A stretch of 64,000 nt of DNA from Micromonospora violae. GTDB lineage: Bacteria > Actinomycetota > Actinomycetes > Mycobacteriales > Micromonosporaceae. This document shows positions 54,711 to 63,595 of the stretch, piece after piece (position 1 is the first letter of the stretch; every line of letters starts with the position of its first letter). Under the pieces are notes generated by a model. The model saw nothing but the letters and a program-made list of their open reading frames with translations. It did no database searches and was not told the origin of the DNA. Location of the stretch: positions 5,704,001-5,768,000 of the forward strand of contig NZ_SHKK01000001.1 of assembly GCF_004217135.1 (NCBI RefSeq). The letters are read 5' to 3'. Both the position numbers and the translations under genes were made by a program.

Positions 54711-56213
54711 TCAGGTCCAGGCGAGCAGCGCCGCCTCCGGATCCGTGAGGAAGTCGCCGATGTCGCGCAGGAACTTCGAGCCCAGCTCACCGTCGATGAT
54801 CCGGTGGTCGAAGCTCAGCCCCAGCGTGGTGACCTGGCGAACCTTTACCTTGCCCTTGTGCACCCAGGGCATCTCCCGCACCGCGCCGAACGCCAGGATC
54901 GCGGACTCACCCGGCGGCAGGATCGGTGTGCCGGTGTCCACCCCGAACACGCCGACGTTGGTGATGGTCAGGGTGCCGCCGGACATGGCCGCCGGCGAGG
55001 TGCGGCCGGACTTCGCCGTCTGCACCAGATCGGTCAACGCGTCCGCCAACTCCCGCAGCGAGAGCCGGCCGGCGTCCTTGACGTTCGGCACGATCAGCCC
55101 GCGCTCGGTGGCGGCCGCGATGCCCAGGTTGACGTACTCCTTGACCACGATCTCGTCGCCCGCCCAGGTCGAGTTGACCATCGGATGACGTTGCACCGCC
55201 AGCAGCACCGCCTTCGCCACCAGCAGCAGCGGCGAGACCCGTACGTCGCGCCACTCCCGCCGGCCGCGCAGCCGGTCCAGGGCCTTCATCGCCCGGGTCA
55301 CGTCGACGGTCAGGAACTCCGTCACGTGCGGGGCGGTGAACGCCGAGCGGGACATGTTCTCGGCGGTGAGCTTGCGGACGCCCTTGACCGGGATGCGCTG
55401 CTCCCGGTCCGCGCCGAAGCTCGGTGCGGTCGTCGCCACCGCCGTAGCTCCGATCGGCTCGGCCACGGCGCCGCTCGCGGCCTGCTGCACGTCCTCCCGG
55501 GTGATCGAGCCCAGCGGCCCCGACCCGGTCAACGTCCGCAGGTCAACCCCGAGATCCTTGGCGAGCTTGCGCACCGGCGGCTTAGCCAGCACAGCTCCCC
55601 CGCCGAGGCTCGCCCCGCCTCGCCCCGCCTCGCCCCGCCCCGCCTCGCCCCGTCGATCATGGACTTGTGGTGCCGGAATCGTGGAGGTCTCGGTGGGTTT
55701 GTCACCCACCACAACTCCATGATCGACGCCAGTAGGGGCGGCGGGCTGTGCGGGGACGGCGCCCTTGCGGGGGCGGCGCTTGGCGGTGGTCGTGCGCGGG
55801 CCGTAGCCGACCAGCACCGCCGTCCGCCCACCAGGGGCCGGACCACCGATCAGACCGGGCTCGACCATGCCCTCGGCCGGTGCCACCTCCACCGCCGCCA
55901 GCGAGGCCGCCGACGGGGCGGGCAGGTCGCCGCCGGAACCGGCTGTCGTCTCCAGCGGGCCGGCCCCCGGGTCGGTGTCAATGGCGATGATCGGCGCACC
56001 GACCTCGACCGTGGTGCCCTCCGGGTGGTGGATCGCCTGCACCTGCCCGGCCCACTTCGCCGGGATCTCCACGGCCGCCTTCGCCGTCTCGACCTCGACG
56101 ATCGGCTGGTTCAGCTCGATGGTGTCGCCGACCTTGACGAGCCAGGCCAGGATCTCGCCCTCGGTCAGCCCTTCGCCCAGGTCGGGCAGGTTGAAAGTCT
56201 TGATCCGGGACAT
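54711..56213 (-). CDS. bkdC: 2-oxoacid dehydrogenase E2 acyltransferase (branched-chain type)
   Basis: A 500-residue E2 subunit. A single lipoyl domain (residues 4-78, lipoyl-lysine K45 in VETAKAAVEI) is followed by a long linker, a peripheral-subunit-binding domain (PPVRKLAKDLGVDLRTLTG) and the catalytic domain with SFDHRIIDG. It transfers acyl groups to CoA in the branched-chain 2-oxoacid or pyruvate dehydrogenase complex. The linker is lengthened by an in-frame palindromic repeat and a GC tandem repeat (residues about 162-205). The ATG follows bkdB by 5 nt. Confidence 0.9.
   Translation of the reverse strand: MSRIKTFNLPDLGEGLTEGEILAWLVKVGDTIELNQPIVEVETAKAAVEIPAKWAGQVQAIHHPEGTTVEVGAPIIAIDTDPGAGPLETTAGSGGDLPAPSAASLAAVEVAPAEGMVEPGLIGGPAPGGRTAVLVGYGPRTTTAKRRPRKGAVPAQPAAPTGVDHGVVVGDKPTETSTIPAPQVHDRRGEAGRGEAGRGGASLGGGAVLAKPPVRKLAKDLGVDLRTLTGSGPLGSITREDVQQAASGAVAEPIGATAVATTAPSFGADREQRIPVKGVRKLTAENMSRSAFTAPHVTEFLTVDVTRAMKALDRLRGRREWRDVRVSPLLLVAKAVLLAVQRHPMVNSTWAGDEIVVKEYVNLGIAAATERGLIVPNVKDAGRLSLRELADALTDLVQTAKSGRTSPAAMSGGTLTITNVGVFGVDTGTPILPPGESAILAFGAVREMPWVHKGKVKVRQVTTLGLSFDHRIIDGELGSKFLRDIGDFLTDPEAALLAWT
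55605..55650. repeat. GC-rich decamer tandem repeat in the bkdC linker
   Basis: About four to five copies of the unit GCCTCGCCCC or close variants in a row. On the bkdC strand it encodes a RGEAGRGEAGRGG stretch. It abuts the palindromic element at 55651. Confidence 0.7.
55651..55728. mobile_element. REP/MITE-like palindromic element inserted in the bkdC linker
   Basis: A 78-bp element with 22-bp terminal inverted repeats (55651-55672 and 55707-55728) that match at 21 of 22 positions; the ends read CGTCGATCATGGA. It is in frame and codes for 26 linker residues of BkdC. It encodes no transposase. This looks like a dispersed non-autonomous repeat that entered a tolerant linker. Confidence 0.65.
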
Positions 56214-56218
56214 GTCGC

Positions 56219-57208
56219 TCACCAACCGAAGGTGCGGTCGACGGCGTCGAGCACCCGATCGAGGTCGGGCAGGTACTCCTCCTCCACCCGGGCGGCCGGG
56301 TAGGGGGTGTCGAAGCCGGTCACCCGCAGCACGGGCGACTCCAGCGAGTAGAAGCACTCCTCGGTGATCCGGGCGGCCAACTCGGCGCCGAGGCCGATGT
56401 TGGACGGTGCCTCGTGCACCACGACCGCGCGGCCGGTGCGCTTCACCGACTCGTACGCCGCGGACAGGTCCAGCGGCGAGAGCGAGCGCAGGTCGATGAC
56501 CTCCAGCTCCCGGCCGTCCTCGGCGGCGGCGGTCGCCGCCTCCAGGCAGGTCCGCACCATTGGGCCGTAGGCCAGCACGGTGACGTCGGTGCCGGGCCGC
56601 ACGACCCGGGCCGAATGCAGGGGGTACGCGTCGGACAGCGGCGCATCCAGGTCCACCTGCCCCTTCTCCCAGTAGCGCCGCTTGGGCTCCAGGAAGACGA
56701 TCGGGTCGTCCGAGGCGATGGCCTGCTGGATCATCACGTACGCGTCCTGCGGGTTGGCGCAGGACACCACCTTCAGGCCGGCGGTGTGCGCGAAGTACGC
56801 CTCCGGCGACTCGGAGTGGTGCTCGACCGCGCCGATGCCGCCGCCGAACGGAATCCGGATCACCATGGGGATGCTGAGCTTGCCCCGGGAGCGGTAGTGC
56901 ATCTTCGCCACCTGCGACACGATCTGGTCGTAGGCGGGGTAGACGAAGCCGTCGAACTGGATTTCGCAGACCGGCCGGTAGCCGCGGATGGCCAGGCCGA
57001 CCGCGGTGCCGATGATGCCGGACTCGGCCAGCGGGGTGTCGATCACCCGCTGGTCGCCGAAGTCCTTCTGGAGCCCGTCGGTGATCCGGAAGACGCCGCC
57101 GAGCTTGCCGACGTCCTCGCCCATGATGATGACCTTGGGGTCGTTCTCCAGGGCGCGGCGCAGACCGGTGTTGAGGGCCTTGCCGATGGTGAGCGTCTCC
57201 GTGGCCAT
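56219..57208 (-). CDS. bkdB: 2-oxoacid dehydrogenase E1 beta subunit
   Basis: A 329-residue E1 beta subunit with MGEDVGKLGGVFRITDGL, DTPLAESGIIGTAVGLA, RIPFGGGIGAVEHHSESPEA, FLEPKRRYW and GRAVVVHEAP. Thiamine-diphosphate-dependent decarboxylation occurs at its interface with E1 alpha. The ATG at 57208 overlaps the bkdA stop by 1 nt. Confidence 0.93.
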   Translation of the reverse strand: MATETLTIGKALNTGLRRALENDPKVIIMGEDVGKLGGVFRITDGLQKDFGDQRVIDTPLAESGIIGTAVGLAIRGYRPVCEIQFDGFVYPAYDQIVSQVAKMHYRSRGKLSIPMVIRIPFGGGIGAVEHHSESPEAYFAHTAGLKVVSCANPQDAYVMIQQAIASDDPIVFLEPKRRYWEKGQVDLDAPLSDAYPLHSARVVRPGTDVTVLAYGPMVRTCLEAATAAAEDGRELEVIDLRSLSPLDLSAAYESVKRTGRAVVVHEAPSNIGLGAELAARITEECFYSLESPVLRVTGFDTPYPAARVEEEYLPDLDRVLDAVDRTFGW

Positions 57209-58383
57209 CAGTGGGCGCTCCCCTCGAACGATTCCATGTAGCGGCTGAACTGCGCGCGCTGCTCGTCGAGCAGCGGGGACCCGTTGGGGTAGACGTGGTC
57301 GAACATCGTCACCGGCTCCGGGTCGGGCATGGCGAGCACCCGCTCGCGCAGGTCCACCGACTCGCGGCGGGCCTGCTCGTCGATCTCGGCGAAGAAGTCC
57401 GCGTCGGCGATCTTCTGCTTCTCCAGGAAGGTCTTGACCCGGGCGATCGGGTCCTTGGCCTGCCACGCCTCGACCTCGCTGGCGATCCGGTAGCGGGTCG
57501 GGTCGTCGGAGGTGGTGTGCGCGCCCATCCGGTACGTGTACGCCTCGATGAGGCTCGGCCCCTGCCCGTGCCGGGCGTTGTCCAGCGCGGTGCGGGTGAC
57601 CGCGTACGTGGCGAGCACGTCGTTGCCGTCGACCCGTACGCCGGGGAAGCCGAAGCCGGCGGCCCGCTGGTAGAGCGGGATCCGGGTCTGCCGCTCCAGC
57701 GGCTCGGAGATCGCGTACTGGTTGTTCTGGCAGAAGAAGACCATCGGGGCGTTGAACACGCCGGCCCAGACGAACGCCTCGTTGACGTCGCCCTGGCTGG
57801 TGGCCCCGTCACCGAAGTACGCGATCACGGCTTCGCCGTCGTCGGTGCCGGTCTTGCCGTCCATGGTGATGCCCATGGCGTAACCGGTGGCGTGCAGGGT
57901 CTGCGCCCCGATCACGATCGTGTACATGTTGAACTTGAACTCGTTCGGGTCCCAGCCGCCCTGGTCGACGCCACGGAACAGGCCGAGCGGCATGATCGGG
58001 TCGATGCCCCGGCAGTAGAGGACGCCGTGCTCCCGGTAGGTCGGGAAGGCCATGTCCTGGGTACGCAGAGCCCGGCCGGACCCGACCTGGGCGGCCTCCT
58101 GGCCGAGCAGGCTGGCCCAGATGCCCAGCTCGCCCTGGCGCTGGAGAGCGGTCGCCTCGGCGTCCAGCTTCCGGACCAGCACCAGGTCGCGGTAGAGCCC
58201 GCGGTACTCCTCGTCGGTGAAGTCGACGCGGTACTCGGTGCCGTCGGGCCCGGTGACGCTGTCGATCCGCTCGCCTTCGGGGGTGAGTAGCTGCACCAGC
58301 TCGGGGTCGCCGGTCGCGCCCTTCCTGGAGCGGGGTGCGGCCCGCCTGCTGCGGGTGGTGCCCCCGGGGTCGCCCTTTGCCAT
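57208..58383 (-). CDS. bkdA: 2-oxoacid dehydrogenase E1 alpha subunit
   Basis: A 391-residue E1 alpha subunit with the thiamine-diphosphate motif GDGATSQGDVNEAFVWAGVF and ending ...NN (CQNNQYAI), the phosphorylation-loop-like segment AYTYRMGAHTTSDDPTRYR and FPTYREHGVLYCRG. It decarboxylates branched-chain 2-oxoacids (or pyruvate). First gene of bkdABC; the ATG has AGGGAGAGA upstream. Confidence 0.93.
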   Translation of the reverse strand: MAKGDPGGTTRSRRAAPRSRKGATGDPELVQLLTPEGERIDSVTGPDGTEYRVDFTDEEYRGLYRDLVLVRKLDAEATALQRQGELGIWASLLGQEAAQVGSGRALRTQDMAFPTYREHGVLYCRGIDPIMPLGLFRGVDQGGWDPNEFKFNMYTIVIGAQTLHATGYAMGITMDGKTGTDDGEAVIAYFGDGATSQGDVNEAFVWAGVFNAPMVFFCQNNQYAISEPLERQTRIPLYQRAAGFGFPGVRVDGNDVLATYAVTRTALDNARHGQGPSLIEAYTYRMGAHTTSDDPTRYRIASEVEAWQAKDPIARVKTFLEKQKIADADFFAEIDEQARRESVDLRERVLAMPDPEPVTMFDHVYPNGSPLLDEQRAQFSRYMESFEGSAH

Positions 58384-58906
58384 CGGTCTCTCCCTGTCGT
58401 GTCTGCGTCGGCACCGGGGGGTCACCCGGCCGCGCAACTCGTGCGCCTGCCCGGCTGCTGCCGGGCCGGTTCCTGGCGGCCGCGCCTAGCCCCGGTGGGG
58501 GTTGCCGCACGGCGTGAACCGGGTTCTGGCCGAACCCGGATCGGGAGCGCCGGCGCTCAACCGCGCCTGCCGCGAGGGTGCGCGGAGGTCACGGCTGCGT
58601 TGCCGTCGTGCTCCATATTTGCAGAGCAGGTGAGGGCGCCCACAGTACGCCTGCCTCCGCATTCCGACCGCTCATGCTTTGACGCTGTTTGTCGCCATCA
58701 TGCCGGCCCGCGTTTACCATGCCTTCCGACGGGATTCGTCACCGTTCGGGCAGCACTGCGTGTCGACACGCGGTGGAGGTTTGCTGACCCAGCGTGATTG
58801 CGCCAGGCTAATTCCCACTGGATCGCGCCTATCAGGCTATTCGTCGGGTTTCTGCTCCCGGCGCATCCATCCATGTCCTTCGACGGTCGACCACAAGGGG
58901 TGTGCG
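58384..58906. other. 523-bp intergenic region without a recognised gene
   Basis: It contains an 8-bp hairpin at 58519-58539 and a less GC-rich stretch (58620-58860) that may hold the promoter of the following gene. Several frames are open but none shows a ribosome-binding site and family resemblance. I recognise no riboswitch. Confidence 0.5.
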
Positions 58907-59854
58907 GTGTACGAGCCAGGTGACGGTCCCGGCCCACCAGCGCTTGGGCGGCACCGGTCGGCACCCGGCTACCGCCGGGTGGTCGGCGTCCACCGCGCCC
59001 CCGGTGCCGGTGGCCCCACCCGCGGTTACCTGCTCACCGTCGCGCTGCTGGCCGGCACCGCGTCGATGCCGATCCTCGCCGCGATCAGCGCCGGCTCGGC
59101 CACCCCGGGCAGCACCGCCCTGCCGGACAGCAGCACCCCGTTCATCCCGACCCCGTCCGTCGGGCCGGTGGTGATCCCGCTGCCGATGACCAGCCAACTA
59201 CCGCCGTCGCCCCTCGGCACACCCAGCGTCGGCCCGACCAGCGGCTGGCTGCCCGCCGCCCCACGACGTCCACTGGACGGGCCCGCCGCGGCCGATCCCG
59301 ATCCGACCCGGCGGACGACCGCCCCGCCGACGCCGCCGAAACCCCCGCGGGGCACCTCGCCGCCCGTACCCCCGCCGGCCGTTCCGCCGTCGCCAGCACC
59401 GTCGCCGACGCCGAGCGACCCGGACCCGACCAATCCGCCGGACCCGGATCCCACCGACCCGACCAACCCGCCGGACCCGGACCCGACCAACTCGGCCGAC
59501 CCGACCAACCCGGCGGACCCGGATCCCACCGACGCCACCGACCCGGACGCCACCGACCCGGACCCGACCGGATCGGCCGACCCCGATCCGACCACGACCC
59601 TGGACCCGACAACCACGCCGGCCGCGACAACCACGCCGGCCCCGACACCCGCGCCGACCGGCGACGCGACCGCGACCGCTGTGCCGACCAGCACCCGGTC
59701 CGTGCCGGCTCCCACACCCACCCCGCCCGCGGTACCGACCCCCCGGTCCAGCCCGGCGATCCCGTCGCCGTCGGCCGTCGCCTCGACGCCCACCGTCAGG
59801 CCGGCGCCGCTGGCCGGACCGACGCCCCCCACGGCGTCACCGGCGGTACGGTGA
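58907..59854 (+). CDS. Pro/Asp/Thr-rich exported protein
   Basis: A 315-residue protein with one N-terminal hydrophobic segment (about 43-62, LLTVALLAGTASMPILAAIS) and a long tail of DPDPT, NPPDPDPT and Thr/Pro/Ala repeats. No catalytic domain is visible and no sortase signal at the C-terminus. The GTG has AAGGGG 6 nt upstream. It is next to a PAP2-like membrane protein in the same direction. Its role might be a wall-spanning or heavily glycosylated linker. Confidence 0.65.
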   Translation: MYEPGDGPGPPALGRHRSAPGYRRVVGVHRAPGAGGPTRGYLLTVALLAGTASMPILAAISAGSATPGSTALPDSSTPFIPTPSVGPVVIPLPMTSQLPPSPLGTPSVGPTSGWLPAAPRRPLDGPAAADPDPTRRTTAPPTPPKPPRGTSPPVPPPAVPPSPAPSPTPSDPDPTNPPDPDPTDPTNPPDPDPTNSADPTNPADPDPTDATDPDATDPDPTGSADPDPTTTLDPTTTPAATTTPAPTPAPTGDATATAVPTSTRSVPAPTPTPPAVPTPRSSPAIPSPSAVASTPTVRPAPLAGPTPPTASPAVR

Positions 59855-59919
59855 CGATCAGGCGCGGCCCGTCCGTCGTCGGCGGTGTTCGGCGGTAGGC
59901 ACGTACCGGAGGGGGTGGC

Positions 59920-60543
59920 GTGGGCGGCGGTGCGGAACTCCGCCCGGTCACCACCCGACCCGGCCCGGGGGCGCGGCTCGCCCGACTGGTCACCGAGCTG
60001 ACCGCACCGGCGGTGCTGGTCTCACTGCTGATCCTCACGGTGAGCTGGCACAGCGCCCGCCGCCCCGGTCAGGGCCTGGCCTGGGGTCTGCTCGCCACCC
60101 TCTTCGTCACCGGCATCCCGTTCGCCTACATCGTCGGCGGGGTACGCCGTGGCCGGCTCACCGACCACCACGTCGGCCGCCGGGAACAGCGCCGGGCGCC
60201 GCTGCTGGTCGGCCTCGGCTCCGTCGCGGCCGGGCTCGCCCTGCTCGCCGTGTTCGGCGCGCCCCGCCCGGTGCTGGCCCTCGCGGTGGCCGGACTGGTC
60301 GGCCTCGTCGTGGCCGTGTCGGTCAGCCACTGGTGGAAGATGTCGATCCACTCGGCGGTGGCCGCCGGCACGCTCGTCATCCTGACGCTGACCTTCGGGA
60401 CGCGACTTGTCGTCGCCGCACCGCTGCTGGCGGTGGTCGGCTGGTCGCGGGTGCGGCTGAGGGACCACACGGTGGCACAGGTGGTGGCCGGCGCCGCCCT
60501 CGGCGCGCTGATCGCCGCAGGGGTCTTCGGCCCGCTGCGCTAG
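59920..60543 (+). CDS. PAP2-like membrane protein
   Basis: A 207-residue protein with five to six membrane segments and weak PAP2 features: RREQRRAPLLVG, VSVSHWWKMSIHSAVAAG and RVRLRDHTVAQVVAGAALG. The second half of the PAP2 signature (S-x-H then H-T-x-x-Q) is visible, including the two histidines. Related proteins dephosphorylate isoprenoid or phosphatidate lipids. GTG start with GGAGG upstream. Confidence 0.78.
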   Translation: MGGGAELRPVTTRPGPGARLARLVTELTAPAVLVSLLILTVSWHSARRPGQGLAWGLLATLFVTGIPFAYIVGGVRRGRLTDHHVGRREQRRAPLLVGLGSVAAGLALLAVFGAPRPVLALAVAGLVGLVVAVSVSHWWKMSIHSAVAAGTLVILTLTFGTRLVVAAPLLAVVGWSRVRLRDHTVAQVVAGAALGALIAAGVFGPLR

Positions 60544-60589
60544 CTGTACTGCTTGGGGCAGGCGGCGCTGCGCGGGCCAGGCGCGGCCC

Positions 60590-60619
60590 GGGGTGGGCGA
60601 CGTGACCGCCGCCCACCCT
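60590..60619. terminator. Bidirectional terminator
   Basis: A 10-bp stem (90-99 with 610-619, one G/T) with a 10-nt loop between convergent genes. Confidence 0.6.
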
Positions 60620-60628
60620 CGGCCTACG

Positions 60629-61852
60629 TCAGGTGCCGTCGTCGGCGAGGCGGTGCCGGTTCGCCTCGATCCACGCGTCCAGTGCGGCCGGGTCGTCCGG
60701 GTCCACCCCGTCGGCCATCAGTTGCGCCACTGCGGCGGTGGCCGCGCTGCGCCGCTCACCGGTCGAGTAGAGCCGGGCGAACTCCGGCACCATCTCCTCG
60801 ATCGCCTCGTCGGTACGCGTCGCCGCCGCCTCGGGCAGCCCGCGTTGGCGCGACGCGTACCGCGCCCAGGCCCGCAGCACCCGGGGCAGCATCGCCGCGT
60901 CGTCCATGTCCAGCACAGCGCGGCGGTGCACCCAGTCGAGCAGGAACAGCCCGGACACCGCAGGGCTCCACCGCATCGGGTCGGCGTCCGGGAAGCTCGC
61001 CGAGTGGTCCAGCAGCAGGCTCAGGCAGAAGTGCAGAGAGGCCAACTCGGGGCCGTCGACGGCATCCAGACCGAAGCGGACGGCCTCCGGCGCGGCGAGG
61101 AACCGTCGGACCAGGTCGGTGCGCTCGGCCGCGGAGAGCGGCTCGACCTCCGCCAGGCCGATCGGACCGGCCGCGGTGGGCAGCATCGCCAGCCGGGCCC
61201 CGACCAACGCCCGGTCGGTGGCGAGTGACCCCTCGCCGGGCAACTCGCCCAGGTCGTCGGTGACCGCCAGGTGACGGGTCACCTCACCCCGGAGCCGGGA
61301 CGGATCTTCGCTACGGAACCAGGTCAACTCGTCGTCGGCGCACATCTGCCGGACCTGCTCCAGGATCCGTTCGGCCGGCCCGCCCACGAAGATGTCCTTG
61401 GTGATCCCGATGTTGTGGTCCACCAGGGCGACCAACGCGTGCTCCGAGCCGCCGGACTCATCGTCGTAGGCGAAGGTCGCGAGGTAGGAGGTCTGATCGC
61501 CGTACACGTCGCCGTACGCCCAACTGCCGGTGAGGTGCACCCGGCCGAGCTGGGTCGTCCAGGTGGGCGCCTGGCTGCCCGGCCGCACCCGCTCGGTGCC
61601 CCCGGCGGTCGGCACGAGGGTGGCGAAGACCTGTCGGATGGTGGTGGCCGCCGCGATCCGGCGGCGGGAGGTGGCGGCGAGGAAGCCGGTGACGAACTCC
61701 CGTACGGCGGCGTCGCGGTCGGTCTCCGCGATCGCGTAGACACTGCCCAGCAGAGCACTGCCGAGCATCTCGGCGTCGAGGGCGGACTCCAGCTTGGTCA
61801 CGTCGCGTGCGGCGTGCAGCACCGCGTCGTAGGGGGTCTGAGGCGTGGCCAT
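60629..61852 (-). CDS. Conserved protein of unknown function
   Basis: A 407-residue soluble protein with a helical N-terminus, a central beta-rich part (LGRVHLTGSWAYGDVYGD, YLATFAYDDESGGSEHALVALVDHNIG) and a long helical C-terminus (about 230-400). I recall similar proteins in many actinobacteria, without a known function. The ATG at 61852 is well supported by codon bias. Confidence 0.7.
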   Translation of the reverse strand: MATPQTPYDAVLHAARDVTKLESALDAEMLGSALLGSVYAIAETDRDAAVREFVTGFLAATSRRRIAAATTIRQVFATLVPTAGGTERVRPGSQAPTWTTQLGRVHLTGSWAYGDVYGDQTSYLATFAYDDESGGSEHALVALVDHNIGITKDIFVGGPAERILEQVRQMCADDELTWFRSEDPSRLRGEVTRHLAVTDDLGELPGEGSLATDRALVGARLAMLPTAAGPIGLAEVEPLSAAERTDLVRRFLAAPEAVRFGLDAVDGPELASLHFCLSLLLDHSASFPDADPMRWSPAVSGLFLLDWVHRRAVLDMDDAAMLPRVLRAWARYASRQRGLPEAAATRTDEAIEEMVPEFARLYSTGERRSAATAAVAQLMADGVDPDDPAALDAWIEANRHRLADDGT

Positions 61853-61909
61853 GCTCCGACCCTACGCCGCTGTGGGCGTACCGAGAGCGGTAGCGGGCCG
61901 TGCGGAGCG

Positions 61910-63595
61910 TCAGCGGCGCGCGGCGTCCCGCAGCGCGTCGCGGGCCTGCGCGTACGAGCCGAGCACGATCCGTACCGGTGTCAGCACGTACTCGTCGCCC
62001 ACCTGGCCGACCCGGGCCGTCAGCCGCTGTTCGGCGCGGACCCGGGCGCGCCGCGCCGCCCACCGCACCGCCGGGCGGGTCGCCGCCGCCAGCAGCAGGC
62101 CGGCCAGCAGGCCACCGAGCAGCAGTAGGGTCGGCAGCGGCACCTGACCCACCATCGGGTTGTCCAGCGCGGGCAGGCCGAGCGCCCGCAGTGCGTAGCC
62201 GAGCACCAGCCAGCCCAGCCCGACCACGGCGGCGAGGGTGACCAACCACTGCGTACCGCCGACGAACCGCCACCACAGCGGCCGACGGTCGAGGCCGAGG
62301 TCGGTGCCGGCGATGGTGCGGTCCAGGGCGTCCGGCAGGTCGCCGAGGCGGGACCGGGCGGCGGAGGTCACCGCGCCGGGCCAGGCGGCCGGCAGGTCGG
62401 CGGCGGCCCGGTCGGCCACCGCGCGGATGGCGAGGCCGAGCGCCGAGCGCTGGGCGGCCGTCGGGTCCGGTACCGAGGTGGCGGCGACCAGGCTCTCCGC
62501 CGGGTCGGCCTGGTCGCCGGCCGGGCCGTGCAGGTGCAGCCGACGCAGCGGGTCGGGTCGCAACCGCCGCCAACCCCGGACCACCGGCCAACCGGTGGCC
62601 GCGCCGGCCCGATGCCGGTACGCCCGTTCCACGGCCGCGGTCACCGCGGGCACCCCGGCCGCCCCGGCCAACGCCCGGTTCAGCCCGTCGACGGCGGCGT
62701 CGTCCGGCCCACCCGCCGGCCGGGCCGAACCGACCAGCGCGTCCAGGCCGCCGACGACCGTGTCGACGTCACCCGCGAGCCGGCGCAACGCGGCCTGCCG
62801 CTCGGCGACGGTGCGTTCCAGGGCGGCGCGCAGCCCGACCATCCCGGCCGGATCGATGGCGGCGGTGGCCAGCAGTGGCACACCGGTCAGCCCGTCCGCG
62901 TCGAGGAGCCGACGCAGGTCGTCCAGGACCCGGGGCACCTCGGCCGGGGGCAGCCGGTCGGCCTGGTTGAGCACGACAACTGTGACGTCGCGGTGCCGGT
63001 GGAACTCGCGCAGGTAGCTGTCATGGATGACCCGGTCCGCGTACTTCTGCGGGTCGACCACCCAGACCACCTGGTCGACCAGGCCGAGGAGGCGGTCCAC
63101 CTCAAGCCGGTGCGATCGCTGCACCGAGTCGAAGTCGGGAAGGTCGAGCAGGATCAGCCCGTGCAGGGCCGTCTCGTCGTCCCCGTCCAGGGCGCTCTCC
63201 CGGACGAAGCGGTGTCGGGGCAGGACGCCGATCCAGTCGAGCAGATGGTTGGCGCCCTCCAACGGCCCCCACACGCAGGCGTGGGTGACGCCGGTGGTCG
63301 GCCGGCGGACCCCGACCGGCGAGAGTTCCAGCTGAGCCAGGGCGTTGAAGAGGCTGGACTTGCCGCTGCCCGTGGCACCGGCCAGGGCGACCACGGTGTG
63401 GTCCCGGGACAGCGCGAGTCGGGTGCCGGCCCGCTCGACCAGGGTGTGCGCGGGCACCAGGTCGGAATCCGGGAGCAGACCGTCCACCACGGTCAGGAAC
63501 CGGCGTACCGCCTCCAGCCGGGCGATCAGCGCGTCCGGGTCGACCCGCTGGTCGCCGCGGAACACCTCGCGTACCCGGCCGGCGATGTTGCTCAC
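61910..63595 (-). CDS. Membrane-associated dynamin-like/YfjP-type GTPase
   Basis: A 561-residue GTPase with G1 GATGSGKS (73-80), G2 region TTGVTHACVW, G3 DLPDFDS and G4 NQAD. Two membrane segments lie in the C-terminal half (about 425-480), followed by a helical tail. Such GTPase pairs often act at the actinobacterial membrane, perhaps in division or stress. GTG 63595 overlaps the stop of the upstream gene by 4 bp (GTGA), so the two are coupled. Confidence 0.85.
   Translation of the reverse strand: MSNIAGRVREVFRGDQRVDPDALIARLEAVRRFLTVVDGLLPDSDLVPAHTLVERAGTRLALSRDHTVVALAGATGSGKSSLFNALAQLELSPVGVRRPTTGVTHACVWGPLEGANHLLDWIGVLPRHRFVRESALDGDDETALHGLILLDLPDFDSVQRSHRLEVDRLLGLVDQVVWVVDPQKYADRVIHDSYLREFHRHRDVTVVVLNQADRLPPAEVPRVLDDLRRLLDADGLTGVPLLATAAIDPAGMVGLRAALERTVAERQAALRRLAGDVDTVVGGLDALVGSARPAGGPDDAAVDGLNRALAGAAGVPAVTAAVERAYRHRAGAATGWPVVRGWRRLRPDPLRRLHLHGPAGDQADPAESLVAATSVPDPTAAQRSALGLAIRAVADRAAADLPAAWPGAVTSAARSRLGDLPDALDRTIAGTDLGLDRRPLWWRFVGGTQWLVTLAAVVGLGWLVLGYALRALGLPALDNPMVGQVPLPTLLLLGGLLAGLLLAAATRPAVRWAARRARVRAEQRLTARVGQVGDEYVLTPVRIVLGSYAQARDALRDAARR

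Noticed and set aside
58384-58906. Open frames in the bkdA upstream region.
   Set aside because: None has a ribosome-binding site with a recognisable product.
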